Shown here piece after piece: positions 23,681 to 34,071 of a DNA stretch of 64,000 nt; position 1 is the first letter of the stretch, and each line of letters opens with the position of its first letter. Under the pieces are notes generated by a model. It saw nothing but the letters and a program-made list of their open reading frames with translations. It ran no database searches and was not told the DNA's origin. Made by a program: the position numbers and the translations under genes. Source of the DNA: Phaffia rhodozyma (lineage: Eukaryota; Basidiomycota; Tremellomycetes; Cystofilobasidiales; Mrakiaceae). The stretch spans positions 1,736,001-1,800,000 of the forward strand of contig JACGZH010000005.1 in the NCBI GenBank assembly GCA_014706385.1, in the 5' to 3' direction.

Positions 23681-24386
23681 CCAAGAGCGAACAGAGCTAG
23701 TCAGAAAGCTTTCGAAAGAACCAAGGAACCCTCGGCATGGGTGAGTGCATGTATATCGATAGAAAAGGACTTACTGAGACTCATAATTTATCAAGTGGTG
23801 AAATTAAGTGTGTGATTCAGGGTATAAGATTGCTTCAAGAGGAGCAGGGAAAAGACACCTATGGTATATGGAACGATCCAAACGGGAACAAAGAGGAGAA
23901 AGACAGAAAGAACGAGCGATGTCGGTTCTAGAGCGAACGAATATGTTTGATGTTTACTGGTCGACAAGATCCTGAACCATGAGGGATGTTCAGAGTGGTG
24001 CGATCCTGTTCCTAGATAACACAAAATCAAATAATCCTTGACTAACCTTTAGACCTTTCCTAAACCCAAGCGGACAGTCCTTGAAACGGTCTACTTGGAC
24101 GATCGTCTTGAGGGTACAGAGGAATAGAAAGAGAGCAGACGGATGAAAGCTAGAAAGATCAATCCAGTCCGTTTGTTTTCTCTGGCGTGTGTTTTCTTCG
24201 TCGCGTCCGGGTTCAGCCAACGAACCGGCTGGAACCGGGGGAACCAGCGGTTGAGCGGTGTGGCACGTGACCAAATTGGCTCTCGTCATTAACCTTTCAT
24301 CTCACCGTCTCACCATCTCACCATCTTACTTGATCATCGACATTCTACGGTTGTATCTGATCTATCTACTAACACATTAGACTCAA
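23681..24386. other. Divergent intergenic region NUM1-like / PUB-domain gene
   Basis: It should contain the missing first exon(s) of the NUM1-like gene. A minus-strand frame at 23990-24289 (99 codons) has no recognised family and overlaps a CACGTG at 24264-24269, which looks like the promoter of the + gene at 24387. I leave it unassigned. Confidence 0.45.
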
Positions 24387-25545
24387 ATGGCTTCTCTTCC
24401 AATATCGTCTCCATATCAGAGAAGATCGGATATAATCAAAGCAGCTGAAGCCCGCCTTGCCTCGACCAACCCATCGACCACCAACCAGTCCTCTAGTCTT
24501 GATGACGGCAAAGCAGAAGCCATACGGGTTCGGTCGATCGAGTTTGAGAGACTTGCCGAGAGGAATCTGATCGGAAAGAACACTTATGTCGACGTACGTT
24601 TTGTGGCGTCTACTATTACGTTGATGATGAGACAAAGATGCTCAACCCGTTGTTGATGTTCTGTGCTCTTCATATATCAGGCAGACAAAGTTATCACTGT
24701 TAGTGTTCAGACTACGTTCAAGCGCGGAACCCTTTTGTTTGTTCTTTGTGTTCCAAACCGAGCCTTACTGGAAAACCTCCCGATATCAGACTCTCCTTCG
24801 TCTGACTAAAAACATCTTAGACGATCCGACGAATGTTCAATTTCAGTCTATCAAATCCACCAGTAAGATTCTTACTAACAATGTCCTCGGAATCAAAGGT
24901 GGTCAGGAAGCCCTTGTAGCCGTTGGTGGAATTCTAATATCTTCTCATCTAGGTCTCGAGCACGATCAAATCTGACCATCGGTTTGAAACGACCGTATGA
25001 TCACCTTCAGCTAGGATTCCGAACAAAGGTCATAAACTTTACACAAACATGGACGTTCGACCCAGCTTCCAGAGCGGCAGCACCATTGTCTTTGTTGAAC
25101 GTGTTGGAGATCGGAACCGAGATTATGCAGCGCAAAGTCCAGGAGATCCACAATCGGTTCGCTCATATTTTTGGAGAACAGCTTCTTGAACATCGTTCTT
25201 TTTAACAAGCTAAATCGATTTGTTTCATCAAACGATAGCGCGGAGAAGACGAAAGTTCATTCTCTGTCAAAGAAGGAGGAAGAGGAAGAAAGGAGAAAAC
25301 AGGCCTTGGCTTCTGTTCGTTTTACCTTTCATCTCTTTCCTATCTGACCATTGTTGCCATGCGACTGATTGTTTTGTACATTTGGCTACCAGATCGAAGA
25401 CGATCGGTTAAAAGTCAAAGACAGGGCTGCTCGAGAATCTTTGATTGCGCGATATCGAGCAGCTGAAAAACCCGCCGAACGAATTCATCCTATGATCGAT
25501 TCATCTCCGACCAGTCCGATCGACAAAGATTCAGCATCTCCTTGA
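24387..25545 (+). CDS. PUB-domain protein (putative p97/Cdc48-binding)
   Basis: Six exons 24387-24593, 24681-24698, 24790-24925, 25015-25156, 25239-25314, 25393-25545 give 243 aa (whole codons). Residues about 75-140 form a PUB/PUG domain: TLLRLTKNILDDPTNVQFQSIKS..., then GGQEALVAVGFRTKVINF, matching the 'NIlxxP...KfRxIrxxN...lLxxxGF' pattern seen in PNGase, UBXN6 and HOIP. PUB domains bind the C-terminus of the AAA ATPase p97/Cdc48. The rest is a Ser/Thr-rich N-terminus and a charged coiled-coil C-terminus (KKEEEEERRKQA, RLKVKDRAARES). There is no transglutaminase core, UBX or RING part, so it is not PNGase or UBXN6. The second exon is only 18 bases. A role as adaptor in ubiquitin/ERAD pathways is inference from the domain. 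Confidence 0.8.
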
Positions 25546-25773
25546 TCGAGAGAATCCACTTACCCTTTTCGCTCCAGATACTGCTTGCTGTCTTTGTCCG
25601 ATCATGTTTTCGCAACGACCATCTCCCTCTCCAGGCTGTGTAGCAAAACCAACTATGTGTTCTCCAACATATACTCATGTGATGTTCGCCGATATTGTCT
25701 CTCTCAAAAAGTGGATACTGTTGCTCAAGACATGCAAGACGATAATTAAAGACAGAAAATTGAATCATGCTGA

Positions 25774-27116
25774 TCATATAGTTAATTTACCCTGTGCCAT
25801 GGCTCTCAGATTTTCAAGCCCGAGTGTTCCTTCTAACTGGTTTTCGATCCCTACACAAACAGCCTCCCCAACATCATCCACATCGATCGTTCTAGACTCC
25901 AACAACCGAGCCATACTGTCCAAACTCGACCCATCCTCCGATCGGATAGAGTTTGATCGCCTAGACATCGCGCGGAGGATGTTCGGCAATACTGGTGGGA
26001 TCGAGGCAGATAAAGCGAGGAGAGGTGCGAGCGGCATAAGCAATGGTCGAAGCGAAGGATGGGTCATAACTCCCGGTCTAACGATCAACCCTTTCACTTT
26101 GTCGGCGTCGACTTCATTCGTTTGAGCAGAAAGATAATGGTTGATGAGAAGCTCAGCTTCTCTCTTGGTGTTGATGTATTTGTCAGGTACAAACGGCCGG
26201 AAGATGTCTTCTGCCGAGATATATGTGAAAACAGTCGGAGTCATACGGGACACTGATGACGGAGAAGATGAGGAAGGAGAGATTGACTCGGCAGCACGCG
26301 AGGCAAGCAGAGCGTCTAGGACCGAAATAGCTATGAAGTGCCGGATTTAGTGCGCAGATCATGTTTCGTTAGCCATAAGAAGAGGGATCAGAACAGTCTC
26401 GTGTGAGAAGGAGAGGATGAAGGGGAAAGAAGCAAAAAGAGCAAGACCCACCTGAGTCCCTGTTCATAGCTTCGTATCCTCCTCCTGTTTTATTATTTGA
26501 TCCGGGTTTCAGAGGGTTACCGTTGAAAAACCGATCGGATCCTATGAGTCTGGCGGCCATTCCGCCGAGACTAGTCTCATTTACCAAACTTTTGTAGTCG
26601 CCCTCCAAAAGAATGCCCATGGTGTGAACGACGGCTGTTGTAGAAGGCAAAAGGTGGGAAAAGGTAGATGGTTCGAAAGCGGAACCTTTATGGTAGGTGA
26701 CCTGTTGAAAAATGAGGGATCGGATCATAATACATTAATCGCAAAGACAGAAAGAGCGAAGAATAACTAGAAAGAAGGAAACAATGCCATCCATGAAACC
26801 AACCTTATTGGTCCAGGCAGGAGTCTCTCCGTCCGGCATCTTGGGAGCTCGAGCAGATGTACTGGATGTCCGTGAGATTAAAGGATGTCCTTGTAAGCCT
26901 TAATGGATCATGAACGAGACTATCGAACGAGGCAGGACGGACCTAAGACTATGAACATCCCATCCTCTGGAGATCGCCGCTCTGCAGACGGCAGATCCTA
27001 CGGGTTTGAATGTGCGATATCTGATGGGTACGGGCAATTCACAGATTCAATTGAAGCTGAAACTACGTACCAAGGAATCCGTTTCCTCCTACTACCAAAA
27101 GTCGCTGCTGAGCCAT
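25774..27116 (-). CDS. COQ11-like NAD(P)-binding mitochondrial protein
   Basis: Atypical short-chain dehydrogenase/epimerase-like protein of the ubiquinone (CoQ) synthome, called YLR290C/Coq11 in yeast. Exons, high to low: 27116-27071, 26997-26943, 26861-26804, 26701-26452, 26330-25774 (321 aa). The N-terminus is a Rossmann dinucleotide loop: RLLVVGGNGFLGSAVCRAAI. Next come VTYHKGSAFEPSTFSHLLPS and AVVHTMGILLEGDYK, typical of this subfamily, then MNRDSAISVLDALLA, YISAEDIFRPFVPDKYINTK with a Tyr...Lys pair, and KGLIVRPGVM. No COQ10 START-like domain is fused. The CAG|GTAAAT just before the stop could be a donor, so a further C-terminal exon is possible. The upstream region carries three CACGTG boxes. 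Confidence 0.86.
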
Positions 27117-27204
27117 AGGTATAGGTGTGAGAATGTATGTGTGTGAGCGTGTGTGCGTTGAGAAGATCAGAGGAAAGCAACCAAAGTAGTTGATAATTCG
27201 GAAT

Positions 27205-27248
27205 CACGTGACAGCAGCTGTGTCAGCACGTGACCTAGGCCCCACGTG
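27205..27248 (+). promoter_or_regulatory. Triple CACGTG (E-box) cluster between COQ11-like and Zn2Cys6 genes
   Basis: CACGTG at 27205-27210, 27227-27232 and 27243-27248, 89-132 bases upstream of the COQ11-like start. The first box continues as CACGTGACAGCA, shared with the element at 5258. The first two boxes flank a near-palindromic spacer containing CAGCTG. Confidence 0.65.
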
Positions 27249-27638
27249 AGTTTGAGCCTAAATAATCGAACGAAATTATTCGGTCGGCTCCGATTCAAGC
27301 GGATACTGCCGGCCTGGGTATAGAGACAGCAGACACAGAACATCCCCGATAGAAGGTAGAGACGAGTAGAGACTGAACAAGATTATACCTCTCGTCGGTA
27401 GCTCTCCTGTTCTCTGTTATCGTCGTTCCCTCTCTTGTTGGTAACGTTCGTATCAGGTTGTCGGAAAAGCCTCAGGTCTCCCCAAGTCATGGTATGTTGT
27501 GTGTTCTGATCTACTCAACGCCGGCTCACTCAATGTCTGATAATCCTCTTCTGTTGGACGTCGGTGCTTTCCGTTGGGAAGGTCGTATCCTCCGAGTCGC
27601 CGACCGGGTCTTATTCGTCATCAACTTTTCACTCTCGT
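27249..27638. other. Promoter/5' region of the Zn2Cys6 gene
   Basis: No supported separate gene. It may hold a 5' UTR exon of the factor starting at 27639. In-frame coding-looking sequence extends upstream of 27639 to about 27564 but without an ATG. Confidence 0.5.
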
Positions 27639-30600
27639 ATGGAAGATAATGTGAATCTATCGATGGATCTCTGTTCTCAAAGCCCCCCAGCCAGAGTTCA
27701 AAGGGAGCCTTCTGCAGGGCTCTCCCGAGACGGAGGACCACGAAAGAGTCAACGACAGGCACTCAGGTCAGGCATCTTTTTGTTCAAGATACATACCTCA
27801 TAGGCATTCGCCTGCTGACGATAGATTGAATCTCTGTTGGTTCTAATGTAGTTGTACTGAATGTACCCGGTATGCATCCCTACTTGCTTGGCTTCTTTTC
27901 AATAACTTTCGATGTTGACTTTGAATTCATTTGTTCACTCTGAAATATAGAAGGAAGACAAGGTTAGTGGGCAAATCATCCACGCTGCCATGATGATATA
28001 GTCACACATCCAAGACGGCCATCTGATGGTTTTTTCTCCTTCAGATGCAACAAGACTATCCCTTGTGAGAACTGGTCAGTTCAGACATTCACATCTAAAA
28101 AACTGTTTTCGATAAAGTTATACTCACATGATCATTCGCTCTGTAATCAATTCAAATTAGCATCAAGAGAGGTAAGGAATCCGAGTGCCGACTAGAGATT
28201 ACCGTCAAAGAACCCCCTATGTAAGTTTAGATCCTATTTACAACTTTTCCTCGACTCTGTTAATCCTTATTATGGGCCGTCGATCTCAGAACTGTACGTG
28301 GGATCAACCGACAAGCACAGGCCCAGATTGAGGAGCTTCGGCAGACTACCGAACAGACCACCCAGCAACTGTCCCTCCGAATTGATACTCTTGAAACCAT
28401 CATCAGATCAGTCATGCAATACCACGGTCCCACTTCTCCTTACCCTTCCTCATCATCTTTTCAATCCTCATCAGCTTTCCCATTACCTTACGCTGCTCGG
28501 GAACTCTTTCAGGCGACTAACTCACAGTCTATACCCAAAGTGGAAGAGGAAGATGGTGAGATCGATGCCGAGGCCGATGCTGCTCTCACCCTGGAATTTC
28601 TCGCCATGGGTAGATCTAGAGCAAAACACACAGGCGTGTTCGTAGGTGGAGCAGATGACGATCGATCGACCTCGACCTCTTCCTCTGTGCAAGGAGATCC
28701 CGACCGCGTTTCAAGCGTCAGTGAACCCTCTGAACAAGCCGGATCCAATCGTTTATCGGCGCGAGCATCTATGGAACAGACCCCTCTTGATCAATTGAAT
28801 CCCGTTGCTAGTCGCAAGCCATCGATAGGTCCTTCATTAGACCAATCCGCTCAATTCAGACGTTCTTCGGCCCCTTTCTCTTCAACCTCACATATGCAGC
28901 CTGGCTCTTCATCCGCTCGTTCTTCAACCTCAGCGGCGACGAGAAGAGAACCATCGGCCAGCCGGCGTGGGTCATCAGGAAAGAGAAAACAAGGAGTAAT
29001 GACATATTTGCCCACAGAGGAGATAGGTCGAAAGCTCGTTCAGTGGGATATGGATATGGTCGCTTGGCATCATTGCGCCTACCATGCACCTACATTTGGT
29101 ACGTATCTGACCTTCAACAGTCTTAAAAGAGGTTGTCATTGGAGAAGATGCGTCAGGGTTTGGGAAGTATTGACATGCTTTTAACAATCCTTATATCGAA
29201 ATAGCCGCTGAATGCGATGCATTTTGGGCAGAGGGTGCCACGGGGGAAGTAGAAGTTAACACCGCTTGGCTCGCGCTGTTTTATGGCGTATTGATGGTAA
29301 GTCTCGTTCTGCTCGGTTGTCATCTCCAACCCTATGCGCTTCGGTAATTACCAAGCATACACCGGTTTTGATTGTTCATTCTATTGACCACCTCTTCCTG
29401 CCTAATGGCTGAAAAAGTCCGCGCTTCACCACATGCCTGAAGAAAAACTTTCCTTGATGATTCCAAAAGGTTTGTCCAGGTCTATTCTATCAAGTTGCTG
29501 CTCTTGCGTCTTTCTGTTCCTGAGACTCATAGATATGTTTATTTTGTGTATTCAATCAATTCACTCTACTTATAGAACACGTTCACTCAGTCATGAAACG
29601 ATGGTTTGATACTTGCATAAATTGTGTATGTTCTCACTAATGTTCAACTGATCCGCGCTCATACCTTGTTCGCATCTCTCATACTTTGCTCTTTTGTGCT
29701 TTTCTTCAGTTGCACGAAGCAGATTGGATGGGTAAGGATTCATATTATTTTCTAATCTAATCCAATCATGTGTTGATCTGTCCTTTTCTTGCTTCTTCAT
29801 TATTTATATCTGCAGGCTCCCACTCTCTCTACTCTGTCCAGTGCGTTGCAATCATCGTCTCTCCTGCCAACCACCTAGGAAAATCCGATTTGTATTTTAC
29901 CATGTTGGCCACAGCCATCAGGTTTGTTTCAATCCCTCCCAGCGGACTTTAGTCTGGCCAAATAGGCAAAGTGAACCGAGCTGATGACCTCTTTTCCTTG
30001 TTTTCTTGTGTAGAATTGCTCAAACGCTAAACATCAGCCATCTTGGCCCAGATACCTATCCTCTTTCTAAACATCCGACAAATTCTAATCAGTCTCGTCA
30101 GCCGATGGACCGACAGGCACTCATCACTAGAGAGGTTTGCAAGCGAGTGTTCTATCAATTACTCATGCAGGATTTCTTTCACCTGCCATTCAACAGATCG
30201 TGTGGTACGCCCTTTTTACACCTATTCTCCTCTCCTTCATTGTATGCCCGTCGGGCAATAACGTTGCAGATTGGAAGCTGACACCTAAAGTCATATTTAA
30301 TCAAAGCCTTGTCAACCTCACAGTTCAATTGTCCTCCTCCTCTACGCTGCTCTGATGCGGATCTGATGAATCCTTCTACTCTAGAAGAATCACCTTCTGA
30401 GGCGCCTGTTATGGTTTGGCATTCGATTCAATTATCAAGACGTATGTTCCTGTCATATGATTTATGTTTCGGCGATGTTGTCTTTGCGCTGCTGATCTGT
30501 ATTTTGACTGCTTTTTTATTCAACGGATGTAGTTGCCATTCTAGTACACAAGTACGCGCCGCTAATTCTGTTTCAAGTCATTACTCATGGTTGCCAAGTC

Positions 30601-31997
30601 CTTTTTCATTTAGCGTAACGTGTTTTTGACTCCATATGACGTTGTTCATCAGACTGTTCGAAGGCCACGGTACTGGCTTGAAGACTATAACCTACTCCCG
30701 AGTTCTACAGATCAACGATGAGGCAAATTCGATTCTCGTAAGTGTCGTCTCTCTTGATATCAATTCTGGGATAGACCTGAAGATTCGGTCATTTGACCTA
30801 ACGTTGTTCTATTATCGTCGTTAGGCTAAAGCTCCTTCATGGATGCGATACGATGCAGACGACAACATACTGCCGTTGCCACCTAATAGCCCACCTTGGC
30901 TAGAGTGGCAACGTTCAACATATCTGGTAAGTCAAGTCTGGTTACAAACTGCGTCATTCCCTCTGCTTACGAGACATCTCTTTCCTGTGTATATGATGCG
31001 ACAGATGTCGTCTTCGCACAAGATGATTGTCTTGAACCGGCCGTTCCTAGGAAGAGCTTTCCGGGATCCGAGATATAAACAGTCGAGGGAGACTTGTGTT
31101 CGTAATGCGACCCGAATTATCCTTCGACTCAAAATGTAAGAGAATCATATATCTACTTCTCTTTGGTTTATATGCTTCCAACTAAACAAAGGAGACGGGT
31201 TTATAGGTACACTTTTGAGCCATTTCGCCAATCCTGGTAGGTATTGTTCTCTCAGGATTTTATTCTCAGTCCCTTTTGGTTATTTTTGCTGATATTTGCA
31301 ATGCCATGTTGAAAACACATTCAACAGGACTGTTCTTGCGCACAGTGTTGCTGCAGGGGTCATTCTTCTCATGGAATACGCCTACCGTCAAGACACGCAA
31401 CCATCCTCATCTGCCAATGCGTCAAATCTTGACCTGGTTCTGTCTGCTATTGAGATCTTTCGTTCAATTCAGTCCCATTCGTGTATCGCCGCTAAGGGCG
31501 TTACCGTTCTCACCTCGTTGATTGAGGAACAAATTCAGAAGAGAGGCCCGCCGCTCGCTACTTCCGCCAATAATCCTAGCCTCAACCAATATAATCCCAG
31601 CCACTCTACTTCGTATCCTGCTCACCCGACGGATGCCAAATATTCCAAACGAAAGTCATCGACGGATGCTTCTACACATGCCGAGGTGGAGAGAGCCATC
31701 AAAGTTCTCCGTAGATCGATACCCTCATCCTCCTCCTCCGGTCCCCTTGCGACTGTCCACCTCAATGAGCCTCCGGAAATATCAGAAAACACATCTATTG
31801 AACCGGTTCCTCCGCTAAATGTCCATCTACCGATTGACTTCTCGGCTACTCTGAGCTCAGACAATTTGTTCTCTACAGTCCCGATACCATTCTCCCCGTT
31901 GTCGATGAGTGACCTATCAGCCTCAATTGTTCAGGGATCTGATCTTGATTGGTTTAGTGATCAATTCGATCTGAATTCGTTCAATTCTTTGTTTTAG
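27639..31997 (+). CDS. Zn2Cys6 transcription factor with fungal-specific TF domain
   Basis: Nuclear regulator; 19 exons, 913 aa: 27639-27766, 27852-27869, 27951-27962, 28045-28074, 28161-28220, 28290-29098, 29205-29296, 29418-29469, 29576-29625, 29710-29731, 29816-29921, 30014-30204, 30307-30441, 30533-30551, 30653-30737, 30825-30926, 31005-31135, 31207-31236, 31328-31997. The zinc cluster is C44-x2-C47-x6-C54-x5-C60-x2-C63-x8-C72, exact binuclear spacing, but pieced together from exons 1-5, including 18- and 12-base exons. A Gln/Glu/Leu heptad-like coiled coil follows (QAQAQIEELRQTTEQTT), then a Ser-rich linker and a fungal_trans-type middle homology region (FWAEGATGEVEVNTAWLALF, TMLATAIRIAQTLNI, MIVLNRPFLGRAF). 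The C-terminus is acidic/Ser/Pro-rich, perhaps an activation domain. Target genes unknown. The lengths of all 19 exons sum to whole codons, which supports the model. Confidence 0.85.
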
Positions 31998-32528
31998 AGC
32001 ACCCGTAACGTCGGTCACGTCTGAAATGACAGGATAGCTTTGAAGGTCTATGCTTCTCTGTATCTCCCTTTTTTTCTTTTTCTTCTTTTTAACATCTCTG
32101 TCTCCCTCCCTCTTTCTCTGGCTGTACTTTCGAGTCCATTGGTTGTAACCACACGAGTTTTTCTATATTTTTTCGGTCGTTGGCTTTGTTCGTAGACGAG
32201 AACAAACACAGACTCTATTGATAGGAACAAAGGATATATCCTCCATGTATTTGTATGATTCCATATGCCTTCCTCTTCAGATACCGAGCTCAGTTCCATA
32301 ACCTGTCTTTCAGTATCAAATCCGATGCCCTGCACACGAGGTCAACTTGCTCAGCCTATTTTGATGGGGTTTATATATATATATCAATTGGGACCGAATA
32401 TGATATTGAACACAAGTACCGATAGGAGAATAAAATGAGTTATCCTTGACGACGTATGCATGAAGCGATGGTATAAGGCAAACAGACGTACAGTTTGGAC
32501 CATAGTTGTTCGTTGATCACGGCAATAA
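31998..32528. other. Convergent intergenic region; possible phosphatase 3' exon
   Basis: It contains a (TA)n run near 32373-32384 and the likely 3' UTRs of both facing genes. A minus-strand segment at about 32335-32290 could be a last phosphatase exon (see the phosphatase entry). No independent gene supported. Confidence 0.45.
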
Positions 32529-33776
32529 TCAATAGTCTATCACCAACGAGGTTTTGATCGACTTGTGGTGTCAGTCATCTTTGGATGCATACCAATCTCG
32601 AATGGAGAACATGCATTATTTCCTGCCCAAGGAGAAAAAGAAGAAAACGGCGCTCACTCTGGCTACAGGGTCGTCTTTCACGAGATCAGGAAGTGGCCCC
32701 AGCTCACTCTCCGGAGGCGAAGGATATCTCGAAGGGTTGAAGGTCGCATATAGCCGGAGAAGAGAGGCGATGGAGATATAAGCACCTGTACGACCAACAC
32801 CGGCTGAACAATGAACCAGAATAGGAGGTCCCAGAGGGTCGCGTGAAGTAGAGTTGAGGGAGTTGGCTAATTTAATAAAACTGTTCACCCGAGCAGGTTT
32901 TTACGGTTGTTCGAGAGCGATGTAGGCAAGGAAAGACACGATATGGATCGGCTTTGAATCAAGACGACAATGCCCAAGCAAGAAAGAAGGAAAGATGGAC
33001 TAACTCTATGAGTCTCATCGTGCTGTCTTCCCCTGTTGGAACTCCTCTGTCCGGCCAACCTCCGAAGAATAAGTGTTTCACAAGCTTGACTGATCCTCTG
33101 CCCTGGATCTCTAGTTCTGTTATATAGCAATCCGTCTCTGCGTGATACTTTTCAACATTCACCCTGCGGACCTCAATGATGGACCCAGGTAGGGTAGCAT
33201 CGGGGAACGATACCGGGCTCGAATCGGAGGGTACATAGGGGTCCGCTTTGAGAACTCCGGATTCGACCAAGCCCGTCAGTTGGACGATGGTCTGAGTATT
33301 GGAAGTAAGTAGGAAGGTGTAAAAGCTAGCCACTGTGTTTGGCAGCGGAGCCTAGGTTCGAGAAGAACAAGAACACAAGCCACGTTCAGCTTTCGAAGAG
33401 ACCGATAGTTCATCTCTCTAACGACCAAACTCACAGAAGCAGCCACCCAGGATCTCTCCCCATCGACTTCCTTCACCCAGTTCGCATTCAGATAACCTTC
33501 CTCGTTTTCATTCCCATCTACGAGCACTCTGGTTCGATCATATGGCAAGATATCAGAATATCTGTTTTTCTTCTGGTTCACTCGAAGCCGGGCTATGTTT
33601 GCGGAGTAGGCCGAAGGTTGAGAGTTGGATGATGCACGATCGTTGAGGGATGATCGTCGTCGTCGCTCTCGAGCATGAAGCTCTTGATGAACCTGAGTGC
33701 TAGTCGGCGGGGTAGAGGAATACGTTTTGGTGAACGGTATACCGATCGCTTGAGGGATGTTCTTCAAGCTAGACAT
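32529..33776 (-). CDS. Protein tyrosine phosphatase (classical PTP), 3' end unresolved
   Basis: Firm exons, high to low: 33776-33435, 33351-33005, 32880-32658. The protein has a Ser/Arg-rich N-terminus, then PTP landmarks: NRYSDILPYDRTRV, NANWVKEVDGERSWVAA, the WPD loop as FFGGWPDRGVP, and the catalytic P-loop VHCSAGVGRTGAYI (Cys about residue 254, Arg about 260). This is a typical cytosolic PTP core that removes phosphate from phosphotyrosine; substrates likely include MAP kinases by analogy with Ptp1-3/Pyp, which is inference. The end is unclear. A 30-base exon (32622-32593) then 32561-32529 ends in frame with ...SLVIDY. A competing frame over the same DNA reads DRLLIIAVINEQLW, more like a PTP C-terminus, but no phase-consistent splice joins it. 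Confidence 0.8.
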
Positions 33777-34040
33777 ATCGAGAGATGATGGTCTGGGTCT
33801 GGTTAAAAGCGTGAACGCGTAACTCTATTTGTTCAACGTCATATGTTGAACTTCTTGTCTGACGCAGTAATCCGTTGATTCTCGCTTCATTTCTTTTCGT
33901 GCTTCATACTCTAATTCACGAGACTGAAATGACATAGATATCATGACTGAAAAGAATAGACGGCAGGCAGGAGGAAAATAGCTATGTAGAACAGAGTAGG
34001 TTCGATAGGATAGAGAGAATGGAGGGAGTTGATAGTTCGC

Positions 34041-34046
34041 CACGTG
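34041..34046 (+). promoter_or_regulatory. CACGTG upstream of the phosphatase gene
   Basis: Single E-box in the 295-base gap between RVS167 and the phosphatase start, both on the minus strand. It is placed for the phosphatase promoter but lies only 26 bases past the RVS167 stop. Confidence 0.35.
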
Positions 34047-34071
34047 AGAACACGGAAGCCAGAACTGACAT

